Assembly (NCBI RefSeq): GCF_014648695.1
Contig: NZ_BMRP01000053.1
Location: forward strand, 1 to 42,515
DNA: 42,515 nucleotides
Source: Streptomyces albospinus
GTDB lineage: Bacteria; Actinomycetota; Actinomycetes; Streptomycetales; Streptomycetaceae
Reading direction: 5' to 3'
Shown here piece after piece: positions 8,066 through 17,027 of this stretch. The notes below the pieces were generated by a model, which saw nothing but the letters and a program-made list of their open reading frames with translations, ran no database searches and was not told the origin of the DNA. Position 1 is the stretch's first letter. Each line of letters opens with the position of its first letter. The position numbers and the translations under genes are program-made.

Positions 8066-9961
8066 ATGACACCCGTACACGTCGAGAGCAGGTCTGCGGC
8101 TGTGCTGGACGCAGCACGCCTCGGGGCAGCAGTCTGCGTGCCGCAGCTGTTCGAGGAGCGGGTGCGGACCAGCCCTGATGCCGTGGCGCTCAGTGACCGC
8201 GGCACGTGCATGACGTACGCAGAGCTCGACACCGCTGCCAACCGGCTGGCCGGACTGCTGGTGGAGCGTGGCGCGGTCGCCGAGAGTGTGGTCGCGGTGA
8301 GCCTGCCGCGCGGGCGCGAGCTGGTGACGGCGATGCTGGCCGTGCTCAAGTCGGGCGCCGCCTATCTGCCGCTCGACCCGGCGCTGCCGGCCGAGCGCCG
8401 TGCCTACCAACTGGCCAGCTCCGGAGCCGCTTTGTTGATCGGGCCCGACACCGGGGACGGACTGGAGGCGCTCGACCCGGCCGCTCCCGAACTGGCCGGG
8501 CGGTCTGCGGAGAACCCGGCGGTGGCCGTCGAGCCCGGCGATCTCGCCTACCTGATCTTCACGTCGGGCTCGACCGGACGCCCGAAGCCGGTGGCCATCA
8601 CCCACTCCTCACTGGCCCACCACGCAGCCGCCGTCTCCGCTGCCTTTGAACTCACCGAGGCCGACCGGGTGTTGCAGTTCGCCGGCCCGGGCTTCGACGT
8701 CGTCGGTGAGGAGCTGTATCCCACCCTGCTGGCCGGCGCCCGGGTCTCGGTGGCTCCCGACCCGGTACCGCCGCCTGCGGAGTTGGAGGAGTACTTGCGC
8801 CGCGCGGGGGTCACCGTGGCCAACTTGCCCACCCCGTACTGGGACCAGTGGGTCCGTGATCTCGACGCCCAGCCCCGGGCCGTACCCGAGGCGCTGCGAC
8901 TGCTGGTCGTGGGCAGCGACACCGCCCACACCCGCACCCTGGCCGGCTGGCGGCGCCACTCCGACGTGCCGGTGCTCAACGCGTACGGTCTTACGGAGAC
9001 CACCATCACCGCGACGGTCCAGGCGTTCACCGGCCAGTCGCTGCCCGACGGTGACACGCTGCCGATCGGGCGGCCGTTGGCCGGAGTGCAAGCGTACGTG
9101 CTCGACGCCGAGCTGGAGCCGGTCCCGGTGGGCAGCCCCGGCGAGCTGTATCTCGGCGGGGTCCTGCTGGCCCGCGGCTACCTCGGCCGGCCGGGCCTGA
9201 CCGCCGACCGCTTCGTCCCGGACCCGTTCGGCGTTACGCCCGGTGCACGGCTCTACCGCACCGGTGACCTCGCGATCTGTCGGCCCGACGGGGCCCTGGC
9301 CTTCGTGGGCCGGGCCGACGACCAGGTGAAGATCCGCGGCCAGCGGGTCGAGCCGGCAGAGATCAGCGCGGCCCTGTGCACCCACCCGGCGGTGCGCCAG
9401 GCACACGTCCGGGCCGTGGACGACGAGGCGGACGGCAAGCGGCTGATCGGGTACGTGGTCGCCGCCGAAGCCGAGCCGGCGCAGCTGCGCGGGCACTTGG
9501 CCAAGAGCCTGCCCGCCGCGATGGTTCCGGCTTCGTTCGTCGTGCTCGACGAACTGCCGTTGACCGCCAACGGCAAGATCGACCACGACGCGCTCCCGGT
9601 ACCGGGCCCCGCCGTGGCGGGACCGCAGAACGTGGTGCCATCCGGTCTGGAGGAGCAGATCGCGGCTGTCTGGCGCCAGACGCTGCGGGTCGATCACGTG
9701 GGGCTCGACGACAGCTTCTTCGAGATCGGCGGGCACTCGCTGCTCCTGGTTCAGGTGCAGCGGAAGCTGACCGGGTTGCTGGGGCGCCAGGTGCCCGGCG
9801 TCGCGCTGTTCGCCCATCCGACCATCCGCAGGCTCGCCGCCCATCTGCGCGAGGAGGAAGGGTCCGAGTCGGCCGCCGACGAGCGCAGCGGCGAACGCCG
9901 CAGCGGGCGCTCCCGGCTTGCGCAGCGTCGGGCCCGCGGGAGTGCCGGGGGCGTCCGATGA
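8066..9961 (+). CDS. NRPS initiation protein, A-T didomain
   Basis: 631 residues from the ATG at 8066 (GGAGG 5 bases upstream). No condensation domain precedes the adenylation domain, so this is a loading module that activates an amino acid with ATP and tethers it to its own carrier. Core motifs: FTSGSTGRPKP (A3), NAYGLTETTI (A5), YRTGDLAI (A7), GRADDQVKIRGQRVEPAEI (A8) and NGKID with Lys504 (A10). The T domain has IGGHSL with Ser558 as the phosphopantetheine site. A by-eye specificity code is D-V-E-N-V-G-A-I-T-K. Asp at the first position fits an alpha-amino acid; I cannot name it. The stop overlaps the PKS start (ATGA), so the two are translationally coupled. Confidence 0.93.
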   Translation: MTPVHVESRSAAVLDAARLGAAVCVPQLFEERVRTSPDAVALSDRGTCMTYAELDTAANRLAGLLVERGAVAESVVAVSLPRGRELVTAMLAVLKSGAAYLPLDPALPAERRAYQLASSGAALLIGPDTGDGLEALDPAAPELAGRSAENPAVAVEPGDLAYLIFTSGSTGRPKPVAITHSSLAHHAAAVSAAFELTEADRVLQFAGPGFDVVGEELYPTLLAGARVSVAPDPVPPPAELEEYLRRAGVTVANLPTPYWDQWVRDLDAQPRAVPEALRLLVVGSDTAHTRTLAGWRRHSDVPVLNAYGLTETTITATVQAFTGQSLPDGDTLPIGRPLAGVQAYVLDAELEPVPVGSPGELYLGGVLLARGYLGRPGLTADRFVPDPFGVTPGARLYRTGDLAICRPDGALAFVGRADDQVKIRGQRVEPAEISAALCTHPAVRQAHVRAVDDEADGKRLIGYVVAAEAEPAQLRGHLAKSLPAAMVPASFVVLDELPLTANGKIDHDALPVPGPAVAGPQNVVPSGLEEQIAAVWRQTLRVDHVGLDDSFFEIGGHSLLLVQVQRKLTGLLGRQVPGVALFAHPTIRRLAAHLREEEGSESAADERSGERRSGRSRLAQRRARGSAGGVR

Positions 9962-12885
9962 CCGCGGCCGGACAGCCGGTGGATCCGGACAGCCCCTTGC
10001 TCGCCGTGGTCGGCATGGCCGGTCGGTACCCGGGAGCCCGCGACCTCGGAGAGTTCTGGGACAACTTGACGAAGGGCCGCGAGTCGGTCACCCGCTTCCC
10101 GGGCGACCCGTCGGCCTCCGAGTACGTTCCCGCGCTCGGCGTGCTGGAGGGCGCTGACGAATTCGACGCCGCGTTCTTCGGCTACTCGCCGCGCGAGGCG
10201 CTGATCCTGGACCCGCAGCAGCGGCTCTTCCTGACCTGTGCCTGGGAGGCGCTGGAGGACGCCGGGTACGACGCCCGGTCCTGCCCCGGCCCGATCGGCG
10301 TGTACGCCGGCAGCAGCCAGACCGGTTACCTGGACACGCTGCTGGCCCACCGCGACCGGCTGGGCCCGGTCAGCGAATGGCAGCTGCGGCTGGCCACCGG
10401 TATCGACTTCCTGACGTCGCGGGTCGCCCACCGGCTCGGGCTCACCGGGCCTGCCGTGACGGTGCAGACCGCCTGCTCGACCTCCCTGGTCGCCGTTCAT
10501 GTCGCCGCGCAGGCGCTGCTCGCCGGTGAGTGCGACCTGGCCCTGGCCGGCGGAGCCAGCGTCAACGTCCCGGCCCGCCTGCCCGAGTACTCCGAGGGCG
10601 GTGTCATCTCGCCCGACGGCCGCTGCCGGGCCTTCGACGCCCAGGCGCACGGGACGGTGGCGGCGAACGGCGTCGGCATCGTGGTCCTCAAACGGCTCTG
10701 TGACGCGCTGGAGGACGGCGACCGCATCCGTGCCGTGCTGCGTGGCACGGCAGTGAACAACGACGGCATGGACAAGGTGGGTTTCACCGCCCCGGGGGTG
10801 GCCGGCCAGGCCGAGGCCATCCGCGCGGCCCACCTGGTGGCCGAGGTCGAGCCGGACAGCATCGGCTACGTCGAGGCGCACGGGACCGGCACGCCGCTGG
10901 GCGACCCGGTCGAACTGGCGGCCCTGACCAAGGCATTCCGGTACGGCACCGACCGGCGCGGCTTCTGCCGGATCGGGTCGGTGAAGACCAACATCGGTCA
11001 CACCGATGCCGCCGCGGGGGTGGCGGGCTTCATCAAGGCGGTGCTGGCCGTCGGACACGGGCTGATCCCGCCCAGCCTGCACTACACCTCGCCCAACCCC
11101 GAGATCCCCTTCGAGGACAGCCCGTTCGTCGTGAACACCGGGCTGTACGAATGGCGCCCGGACGGCCCTCGGCGGGCCGGGGTCAGCTCGTTCGGCATCG
11201 GCGGAACCAACGCGCACGCCATCCTGGAAGAACCGCCCGCCCGCCTGTCCGCCGGCACCGCGCCGGGAGACCATCTGCTGGTGCTGTCGGCCCGGACCGC
11301 CGAGGAGTTGGACCGGGCCGCCACCCGGCTTGCCGAGCACCTTCAGCGGCAGGTCGCGGCCACGACCGACGCCGGACGGGAACTGGCCGACACCGCCTGG
11401 ACGTTGCAGACCGGGCGCCGTGCCTTCGAGCACCGCCGGTTCGCCGTGGTCACCGACCACGCCGGGGCGGTCGAGGCGCTGACCGGCGCCGCCGACCACC
11501 CCCCGGCCTGCGGCGAGCGCCCGGTGGCGTTCCTCTTCCCCGGGCAGGGTGGACAGCACGTGGGCATGGGTCGCGAGCTGTACGAGAGTGACCCGGTCTT
11601 CCGCGACGAGGTCGACGCGTGCCGCGCACTGCTGGCGCCCACGCTCGGCCTGGACCTGAGGACGGTCCTGTACCCCGACGGCGAGCGGCAGTGCGCAGCT
11701 GCCGCCGAGGCTCTGCGGGACATGGGCGTGGCCCAGCCGGCCGTGTTCGCGGTGGAGTACGCCCTCGCCCGGATGTGGCAGCGGCGCGGCGTGCGGCCGT
11801 CCGCCGTCGCCGGACACAGCCTCGGTGCCTTCGTCGCCGCCTGCCTGGCCGGTGTGTTCTCGCTGCCCGACGCGCTGCGGCTGGTCGCCGAGCGCGGCAG
11901 GCTGTTGCAGACCCTGCCCGCCGGGGCGATGCTCGCCGTTCCGCTGGCCGAGCATGAGGCCACCGAACTGCTCTGTGACGGCCTGGAGTTGGCGGCGGTC
12001 AACGGACCGAACCAGTGTGTGCTGTCGGGGCCGCAGGCCGCGGTCGACGCACTGTTCGCCCGGCTGACGGCAGATGGCATCGACGCGCGCCGGCTGCACA
12101 TCGCCGCCGCGGGGCACAGCGCGCTGGTGGAACCGATCCTCGCCCGGTTCGCCGCCCTGGTCGCGGAACTCGACGTCAAGGCGCCGTCCATCCCCTGGGT
12201 CTGCGACACCACCGGCGGTTGGGTCTCCACGGATCAGGCCCCGGGTGCCGAGTTCTGGACCGCCCACATGCGCCGGGCGGTGCGCTTCGGCGACACCCTG
12301 GCCACGCTGCTCGCCGATCCCGACCGGATCCTGCTAGAGGTCGGTCCCGGCCGCACCCTGACGACGCTCGCCCGTCGGCATCCGGCCCGCACCGAGCGCC
12401 ACCTGGCGCTGCCCAGCCTGCCGCACCCGGCCGACGAGGAGTCCGCCCTGCGCACCTCGCTGGCCGCCGCCGGCCGGCTCTGGACGGCCGGCGTCGAACT
12501 CGACTGGGCGCGGCTGCACGAAGGCCACCGGCCGGGCCGGACTCCGCTGCCGACCTACCCGTTCAGCCCGCAGCGGTACTCGCCGCTGCCGTCCGACGGC
12601 CCCGCACCGACGGTCACCGACCGGCCTTCGCCGGACGTCCCCGAGCCCGTGCGAACGGGCGGCACCGAAGAACAACTCGCGCAGATTTTCGGCCAGTTGC
12701 TCGGGCTGGAGGAGGTCGCGGCGCAGGCCGACTTCTTCGAGCTGGGCGGGGACTCGCTGATCGCCGTCCAGCTCGCCTCCGCCGTCCGCGCGGCATTCGG
12801 TGCGCGGATCACCGTCAAGCAGGTCTTCACCGCCCCGACTCCGCGCCGGCTGGCCCGGCTGCTCGACGCCCAGCAGCCGGCCTGA
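9958..12885 (+). CDS. type I polyketide synthase module, KS-AT-ACP
   Basis: 975 residues from the ATG at 9958, overlapping the NRPS stop by 4 bases. KS (about 10-430): TACSTS with Cys173, EAHGTGT with His308, NIGHTDAAAG with His348. AT (about 520-830): FPGQGGQ, GHSLG with Ser621, and AAGHS with His720 where malonyl ATs have HAFH and methylmalonyl ATs YASH, so the extender unit cannot be called. A linker with LPTYPF precedes the ACP (LGGDSL, Ser933). There is no KR, DH, ER, methyltransferase or TE, so one round of extension should leave a beta-keto group. It probably takes the aminoacyl chain from the preceding A-T protein. The MbtH gene starts 36 bases later. Confidence 0.95.
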   Translation: MTAAGQPVDPDSPLLAVVGMAGRYPGARDLGEFWDNLTKGRESVTRFPGDPSASEYVPALGVLEGADEFDAAFFGYSPREALILDPQQRLFLTCAWEALEDAGYDARSCPGPIGVYAGSSQTGYLDTLLAHRDRLGPVSEWQLRLATGIDFLTSRVAHRLGLTGPAVTVQTACSTSLVAVHVAAQALLAGECDLALAGGASVNVPARLPEYSEGGVISPDGRCRAFDAQAHGTVAANGVGIVVLKRLCDALEDGDRIRAVLRGTAVNNDGMDKVGFTAPGVAGQAEAIRAAHLVAEVEPDSIGYVEAHGTGTPLGDPVELAALTKAFRYGTDRRGFCRIGSVKTNIGHTDAAAGVAGFIKAVLAVGHGLIPPSLHYTSPNPEIPFEDSPFVVNTGLYEWRPDGPRRAGVSSFGIGGTNAHAILEEPPARLSAGTAPGDHLLVLSARTAEELDRAATRLAEHLQRQVAATTDAGRELADTAWTLQTGRRAFEHRRFAVVTDHAGAVEALTGAADHPPACGERPVAFLFPGQGGQHVGMGRELYESDPVFRDEVDACRALLAPTLGLDLRTVLYPDGERQCAAAAEALRDMGVAQPAVFAVEYALARMWQRRGVRPSAVAGHSLGAFVAACLAGVFSLPDALRLVAERGRLLQTLPAGAMLAVPLAEHEATELLCDGLELAAVNGPNQCVLSGPQAAVDALFARLTADGIDARRLHIAAAGHSALVEPILARFAALVAELDVKAPSIPWVCDTTGGWVSTDQAPGAEFWTAHMRRAVRFGDTLATLLADPDRILLEVGPGRTLTTLARRHPARTERHLALPSLPHPADEESALRTSLAAAGRLWTAGVELDWARLHEGHRPGRTPLPTYPFSPQRYSPLPSDGPAPTVTDRPSPDVPEPVRTGGTEEQLAQIFGQLLGLEEVAAQADFFELGGDSLIAVQLASAVRAAFGARITVKQVFTAPTPRRLARLLDAQQPA

Positions 12886-12921
12886 ACAGCCGCCACCCGA
12901 CACCGATTCGAGAGGACAACC

Positions 12922-13125
12922 ATGTTCGAGGACACCGGCGACCGGACGTACGAGGTGGTTCGCAACAGCGAGGAGCAGTACTCCGTCTGGCCGGCGGGCC
13001 GGACACTGCCCGCCGGCTGGGAGCGGGCGGGCGGATCGGGCAGCAAGGCGCACTGCCTCGCCCTGATCGACCAGCTGTGGAGCGATCTGCGGCCGAAGAG
13101 CGTGCGTGAGCGGGCCGCCCGATGA
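12922..13125 (+). CDS. MbtH-like NRPS chaperone
   Basis: 67 residues, with the family pattern YEVVRNSEEQYSVWP, a central LPAGW and a C-terminal IDQLWSDLRP. The conserved Trp residues that grip the adenylation domain are present. MbtH proteins bind A domains and are often needed for their folding or activity, so its partners are presumably the two A-T proteins of this cluster. The start has GAGAGGA about 8 bases upstream. The stop overlaps the exporter start by 4 bases (ATGA). Confidence 0.96.
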   Translation: MFEDTGDRTYEVVRNSEEQYSVWPAGRTLPAGWERAGGSGSKAHCLALIDQLWSDLRPKSVRERAAR

Positions 13126-14414
13126 CACAGCCGGTCCCGCAGCCCGGACTGTTGCGCCACCAGGGATTCCGGCGGCTGTGGGGTGCCCAGGCGGTCAGCG
13201 TGCTCGGCGCCCAGATCTCCGAACTCGCCCTGCCGTTGGCAGCCGTGGCGGTACTGAAGGCCAGCCCGTTCGAGTTGGGCCTGCTGGCCGCCGTACAGTA
13301 CCTGCCGTTCCTGCTGATCGGACTGCCGGCCGGGGCCTGGGTGGACCGGATGCGCCGACGGCCCGTCATGATCACCGCGGACCTGGTCCGCTTCGCGGTC
13401 CTGCTGGCCGTGCCGGTGGCCGCGCTCTGCGGCGTCCTGCGGCTCTGGCTGCTGTATCCCGTCGCCTTCGCAGTCGGGGTCATGACGGTCTTCTTCGACC
13501 TGGCCGCACAGTCCTTCCTGCCGACGCTGGTCGGTGAGGAGCGGCTGATCGAGGCCAACACCAAACTCCAGCTCTCCCAGACCGCCGGCCAACTCGCCGG
13601 CCCCAGCGCCGGCGGGTTTCTGGTCCAGCTGCTGACCGCCCCGGTCGCCGTACTCGCCAACGCGCTCGGTTACGCCTGGTCGGCACTGCTGCTCCTCCTC
13701 GTGCGGGTGAGGGAGGAACGCCCGGTTCGCGACCCGGCCCGGCCGGGACTGGTGGCGGAGGTCAAGGACGGCCTCCGGTACGTCTTCCGGCATCCGCTGC
13801 TGCGCCCGATAGCGCTGAGTGCGGGGATCACCAACCTGTTCGGCCTGTTCGGGATGGTCCAGGCGATCCTGGTGCTCTACGGGGTCCGTGAGCTGCGGCT
13901 CCCCCCGGCCGGACTGGGCGCGGCACTCGCCGTCGCGAACGCGGGCGTGCTGCTCGGCTCGCTCGCCAACCGCAGGGTCGTGCGGCGCTGGGGCGTCGGC
14001 CCGTCCCTCACCGGGGCGACCTTCGGGCTGGGCGGCACGATCCTGCTGCTGCCACTGGCCACCCCGGCCACCGCGCTGCCCGTACTGGCGGTCGCGATGG
14101 CCCTGGCCGGGCTGTGCGCCTCGGTCTTCAACGTCAACCAGATCAGCCTGCGGCAATCCGTCACCCCCGCCTCGATGCGCGGGCGGATGACCGCAACCCT
14201 GCGCTTCGTGGTCTGGGGCGTCATTCCGATCGGGACCTTCCTCGGCGGAGCGCTGGTCGGGCCGCTCGGACTGCGCGGCGTCCTCTGGCTCGCCGGTGCG
14301 GGCAGCGTCCTGGCCGGGCTGCCGCTGCTGTTCTCCGCTGTGCGCTCACTGCGGGCGATGCCCGGTGCCACGGGAACCGCCTGTCCCAACGAACAGGAGG
14401 CCCTCCATGCCTGA
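13122..14414 (+). CDS. major facilitator superfamily exporter
   Basis: 430 residues with about 12 hydrophobic segments. The N-terminus LLRHQGFRRLWGAQAVSVLG and the loop GAWVDRMRRRPVM (the conserved D-R-x-x-R/K loop between helices 2 and 3) match the EntS-like MFS group, which exports siderophores and peptides. Placement inside the operon, coupled to the MbtH gene, suggests export of the cluster product and self-protection. It overlaps the thioesterase start by 8 bases. Confidence 0.9.
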   Translation: MTQPVPQPGLLRHQGFRRLWGAQAVSVLGAQISELALPLAAVAVLKASPFELGLLAAVQYLPFLLIGLPAGAWVDRMRRRPVMITADLVRFAVLLAVPVAALCGVLRLWLLYPVAFAVGVMTVFFDLAAQSFLPTLVGEERLIEANTKLQLSQTAGQLAGPSAGGFLVQLLTAPVAVLANALGYAWSALLLLLVRVREERPVRDPARPGLVAEVKDGLRYVFRHPLLRPIALSAGITNLFGLFGMVQAILVLYGVRELRLPPAGLGAALAVANAGVLLGSLANRRVVRRWGVGPSLTGATFGLGGTILLLPLATPATALPVLAVAMALAGLCASVFNVNQISLRQSVTPASMRGRMTATLRFVVWGVIPIGTFLGGALVGPLGLRGVLWLAGAGSVLAGLPLLFSAVRSLRAMPGATGTACPNEQEALHA

Positions 14415-15201
14415 CATCGTGGAGCACAGCGCTCCCCGCTGGCTGGTCAACCGCCGCAAGTGCCCCGCGGCGCCCATGAGGCTGTACTGCTTCGCCCACA
14501 GCGGCGGGTCGGCCTCCGAGTTCGTCCGCTGGGGCGACGACCTGTCCGACATCGAGGTATGGGGCGTCCAACTGCCGGGCCGTGGCTCGCGGCTCGACGA
14601 CCCGCAGTACACCCGGGTCGGTCCACTGATTCAGGATCTGGTCGAACAGGCCGAATTCCAGGGACCGTTCGCCTTCTTCGGCCACAGCCTCGGCGCCCTG
14701 CTGGCGTACGAGACCGCGCGCGCCCTGCGGGAGCGCGGCCTGCCGGGCCCCGAGCACCTGCTGCTCTCCGCCTGCCCGGCCCCTCACCTGCCCCGCGGAC
14801 TTCCGCCGATCCACCAGCTCGGCGACCGGGCGCTGTTCGCCGCCATCCAGGGACAGTACGGCTCACTTCCCGACGAGGTGGCCGAGGACCCGGAGCTGCT
14901 CGCGATCGTGATGGCCTCGCACCGCTCCGACTTCGAGCTGGTCGACAGCTACCGACACGCCTCCGATACGCCGCTGGAGGTGCCGCTGCGCGTCTTCGGC
15001 GGCACCGAGGACCGGCTCACCGCCGAGGATCTCACCGCCTGGCGGGGCCACTGCCGGGGGCCGTTCGCCCTGAATCTGCTGCCCGGCGGCCACTTCTACC
15101 TCCGCGAGCAGCGCGCCGCCCTGCTCGCACTGATCCAGACCGCACTGGCCGACCGCCACCGTGCCGCGTCGCCCGCCGACGCGTTCCCCCACGACCTTTG
15201 A
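14407..15201 (+). CDS. type II thioesterase (alpha/beta hydrolase)
   Basis: 264 residues from the ATG at 14407, with AGGAGG 6 bases upstream. Family blocks: RLYCFAHSGGSASEF (oxyanion region), VQLPGRGSRL, FFGHSLGALLAYE with nucleophile Ser94, GGTEDRLT with Asp202, and PGGHFYL with His229. Such enzymes usually hydrolyse wrong or stalled acyl groups from carrier domains. Because no synthase here carries its own terminal thioesterase, it could also release an intermediate such as the beta-keto acid; that is inference. Eight bases separate it from the flavoprotein gene. Confidence 0.93.
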   Translation: MPDIVEHSAPRWLVNRRKCPAAPMRLYCFAHSGGSASEFVRWGDDLSDIEVWGVQLPGRGSRLDDPQYTRVGPLIQDLVEQAEFQGPFAFFGHSLGALLAYETARALRERGLPGPEHLLLSACPAPHLPRGLPPIHQLGDRALFAAIQGQYGSLPDEVAEDPELLAIVMASHRSDFELVDSYRHASDTPLEVPLRVFGGTEDRLTAEDLTAWRGHCRGPFALNLLPGGHFYLREQRAALLALIQTALADRHRAASPADAFPHDL

Positions 15202-15209
15202 AGGCAGAC

Positions 15210-16955
15210 ATGGCTCACGACTCCACCACCCCGGCGGGCTTCCTCGCCGAGCTGCACCTGGGACGCCTGCGCTGGGATCTGATCAGCCCCTTCCCCGTCC
15301 AGTCGGACGAGGACCGCGCCCACGGCGACGCCGCCGTCGCCGAGCTGATGCACTTCCTCCGGGAGAGCGTCGACCCCACCGAGGTGGACCGCACCGCGAA
15401 GCTCCCCGACGGCTTCCACGAAGCCTGCGTCGCCCGCGGCTACTTCCGGCTCCAGGACACGCCCGAGCGCGGCGGTCTGGGCCTGTCCGCCCACAACGCC
15501 TTCCGCATGATCCAGGCCGCGGCCAGCTGGTCGGTGACCGCCTGTTACGCCATGTCCGTCCACCTCGGGCTGGGCGCGGGCGCCTACCTGCCGATCCTGG
15601 CCGACGGCGAGCTGAAGTCCGAGCTCGAACGGCTGCTCGCGGCCGGTGCGATCTCCGGCGACGCCGACACCGAGCCCACCGGTGCGATCAACCGGACCCG
15701 GGCCACCACGGCGGTGCCCACCGAGGACGGCACCGGGTTCCTGATCAGCGGCGAGAAAGTGTTCATCCAGAACGGTCCGATCGCCGGGCTGCTGCGGGTC
15801 TCGGCGACCGTGCACGAAAACGGCCGGGAGTACATCCGGCTGTTCTTCGTCGACACCTCGGACCCCGGCTTCTCGGTCAGGTCCTGGCACGAATACCTGG
15901 GCCTGAAGGGCCTGCCCAACGCGGCCCTCACCTTCGACCGGGTCTTCGTCCCGCACAGCAGGGTCTTCACCCTCGACGGCCTGAGCGCACAGGACGAGTG
16001 GCGCCTCTCCCCCGAGCTCCACACCATCAGCGTCCGGGGCCGGATGTACCCCATCTCGGCTCCGGCCCTGGCGATCGGCCGGCTCTGCCTGCACTGGTCC
16101 CGGGAGTTCGTCCGGCGGCGTTCGGTCGCCGGGCGCGGGTTGGAGCAGTACGACGAGATCCAGCGCATCGTCGCGGCGAACCTCGCCGAGACCTTCGCGA
16201 TGGAAAGCGTGGTGGAGTGGTGCCTGCTGGCCGAGGAGCGCCACCCGGGGATCGACCTGGACCCGGAACAGACGGTGGCCAAGAACATCAACTCGATGAC
16301 GAGCTGGCGCATCGTCGACCGCACACTCTCCCTGCTGGCCGCGGAGGGCTTCGAGACGGCGGGGAGCAAGGCCCGGCGCGGCGCCCAACCGCTTCCGGTG
16401 GAGCGGTTCTTCCGCGACGCACGCGCCCTGCGGGTGGCCGGCGGGGTGGACTTCCTGGTCGACCACTGGGCGGCCCGGCACCTGCTCTCGCGGCACTACC
16501 CCGAGCCGCAGGCCATCGCCGATGCCGCGACCGACCTCACCGCAACGGACGCGTCGCTCTCCCCGCGCAACCGCGACCACCTGCGCTACGTGGCCGACCA
16601 GGCCGTGCAGTTCGCCCGCCGAAGCCGCCAACTGGTGGCCCGCTACGCCGACCCCGAGGTGCTGTTCGCGCAGGAGCGCACGTTGATTCTGCTCAACCAG
16701 CTCTCCGCCGAACTGTTCAGCATGTCCGTGGTGTTGGCCCGGGCCGCCCGGCTGCACCCCGACGGCACCGGCCCCGCCCAGGAGCTCGCCGACGTGTTCT
16801 GCGCCGAGGCCCGCCACCGGATGGCGGACGCCCAGCGGCGACTGGCCGACACCGACGGACCCGAGCACGCCAGGACCTGCGCGCAGTGGCTGCACGGTGA
16901 CGGCCTCGAATTCCTGCTCCGCGACACCATCACCGCCACCCCGCCCGCCCGCTGA
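15210..16955 (+). CDS. large acyl-CoA-dehydrogenase-like flavoprotein, catalytic Glu absent
   Basis: 581 residues from the ATG at 15210. An ACAD core (about 30-425) is followed by a helical C-terminal extension of roughly 155 residues, as in very-long-chain dehydrogenases; ordinary ACADs have about 380-400. Recognisable parts are GYFRLQDTPERGGLGLS, GDADTEPTGAINRT and ISGEKVFIQNG in the middle domain, and ERFFRDARALRVAGG near the end. Where VLCAD-type enzymes have R-I-x-E-G-T with the catalytic Glu, this protein has R-V-A-G-G-V, placing Gly411 at the base position. It should bind FAD but may not do simple alpha,beta-dehydrogenation. ACAD-like proteins in natural-product pathways can decarboxylate, oxygenate or N-oxidise. 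A beta-keto carrier-bound or free acid is a likely substrate (inference). Confidence 0.88.
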   Translation: MAHDSTTPAGFLAELHLGRLRWDLISPFPVQSDEDRAHGDAAVAELMHFLRESVDPTEVDRTAKLPDGFHEACVARGYFRLQDTPERGGLGLSAHNAFRMIQAAASWSVTACYAMSVHLGLGAGAYLPILADGELKSELERLLAAGAISGDADTEPTGAINRTRATTAVPTEDGTGFLISGEKVFIQNGPIAGLLRVSATVHENGREYIRLFFVDTSDPGFSVRSWHEYLGLKGLPNAALTFDRVFVPHSRVFTLDGLSAQDEWRLSPELHTISVRGRMYPISAPALAIGRLCLHWSREFVRRRSVAGRGLEQYDEIQRIVAANLAETFAMESVVEWCLLAEERHPGIDLDPEQTVAKNINSMTSWRIVDRTLSLLAAEGFETAGSKARRGAQPLPVERFFRDARALRVAGGVDFLVDHWAARHLLSRHYPEPQAIADAATDLTATDASLSPRNRDHLRYVADQAVQFARRSRQLVARYADPEVLFAQERTLILLNQLSAELFSMSVVLARAARLHPDGTGPAQELADVFCAEARHRMADAQRRLADTDGPEHARTCAQWLHGDGLEFLLRDTITATPPAR

Positions 16956-16958
16956 GCA

Positions 16959-16996
16959 GGTACCCGGGGCCGGCTCCGCCATCGGCCCCGGGTACC
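16959..16996. terminator. perfect 14-bp hairpin inside the operon
   Basis: GGTACCCGGGGCCG (16959-16972) pairs perfectly with 16983-16996 across a 10-base loop. It begins just after the flavoprotein stop codon and ends 31 bases before the condensation-domain start. There is no T-tract. Possible roles are partial termination between the first and second halves of the operon, a 3' stability element, or an mRNA processing site. Its stem strength is obvious; its function is inferred. Confidence 0.55.
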
Positions 16997-17027
16997 GCAC
17001 GACACCGACCCGGAAAGGGCCGCACCG

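Noticed and set aside
9751..12267. 838-codon minus-strand open frame
   Set aside because: Antisense shadow of the PKS gene caused by GC-rich third positions; no recognisable domain.
12555..14156. 533-codon minus-strand open frame
   Set aside because: Antisense to the PKS end, MbtH and MFS genes; Gln/Arg/Gly-rich with no motif.
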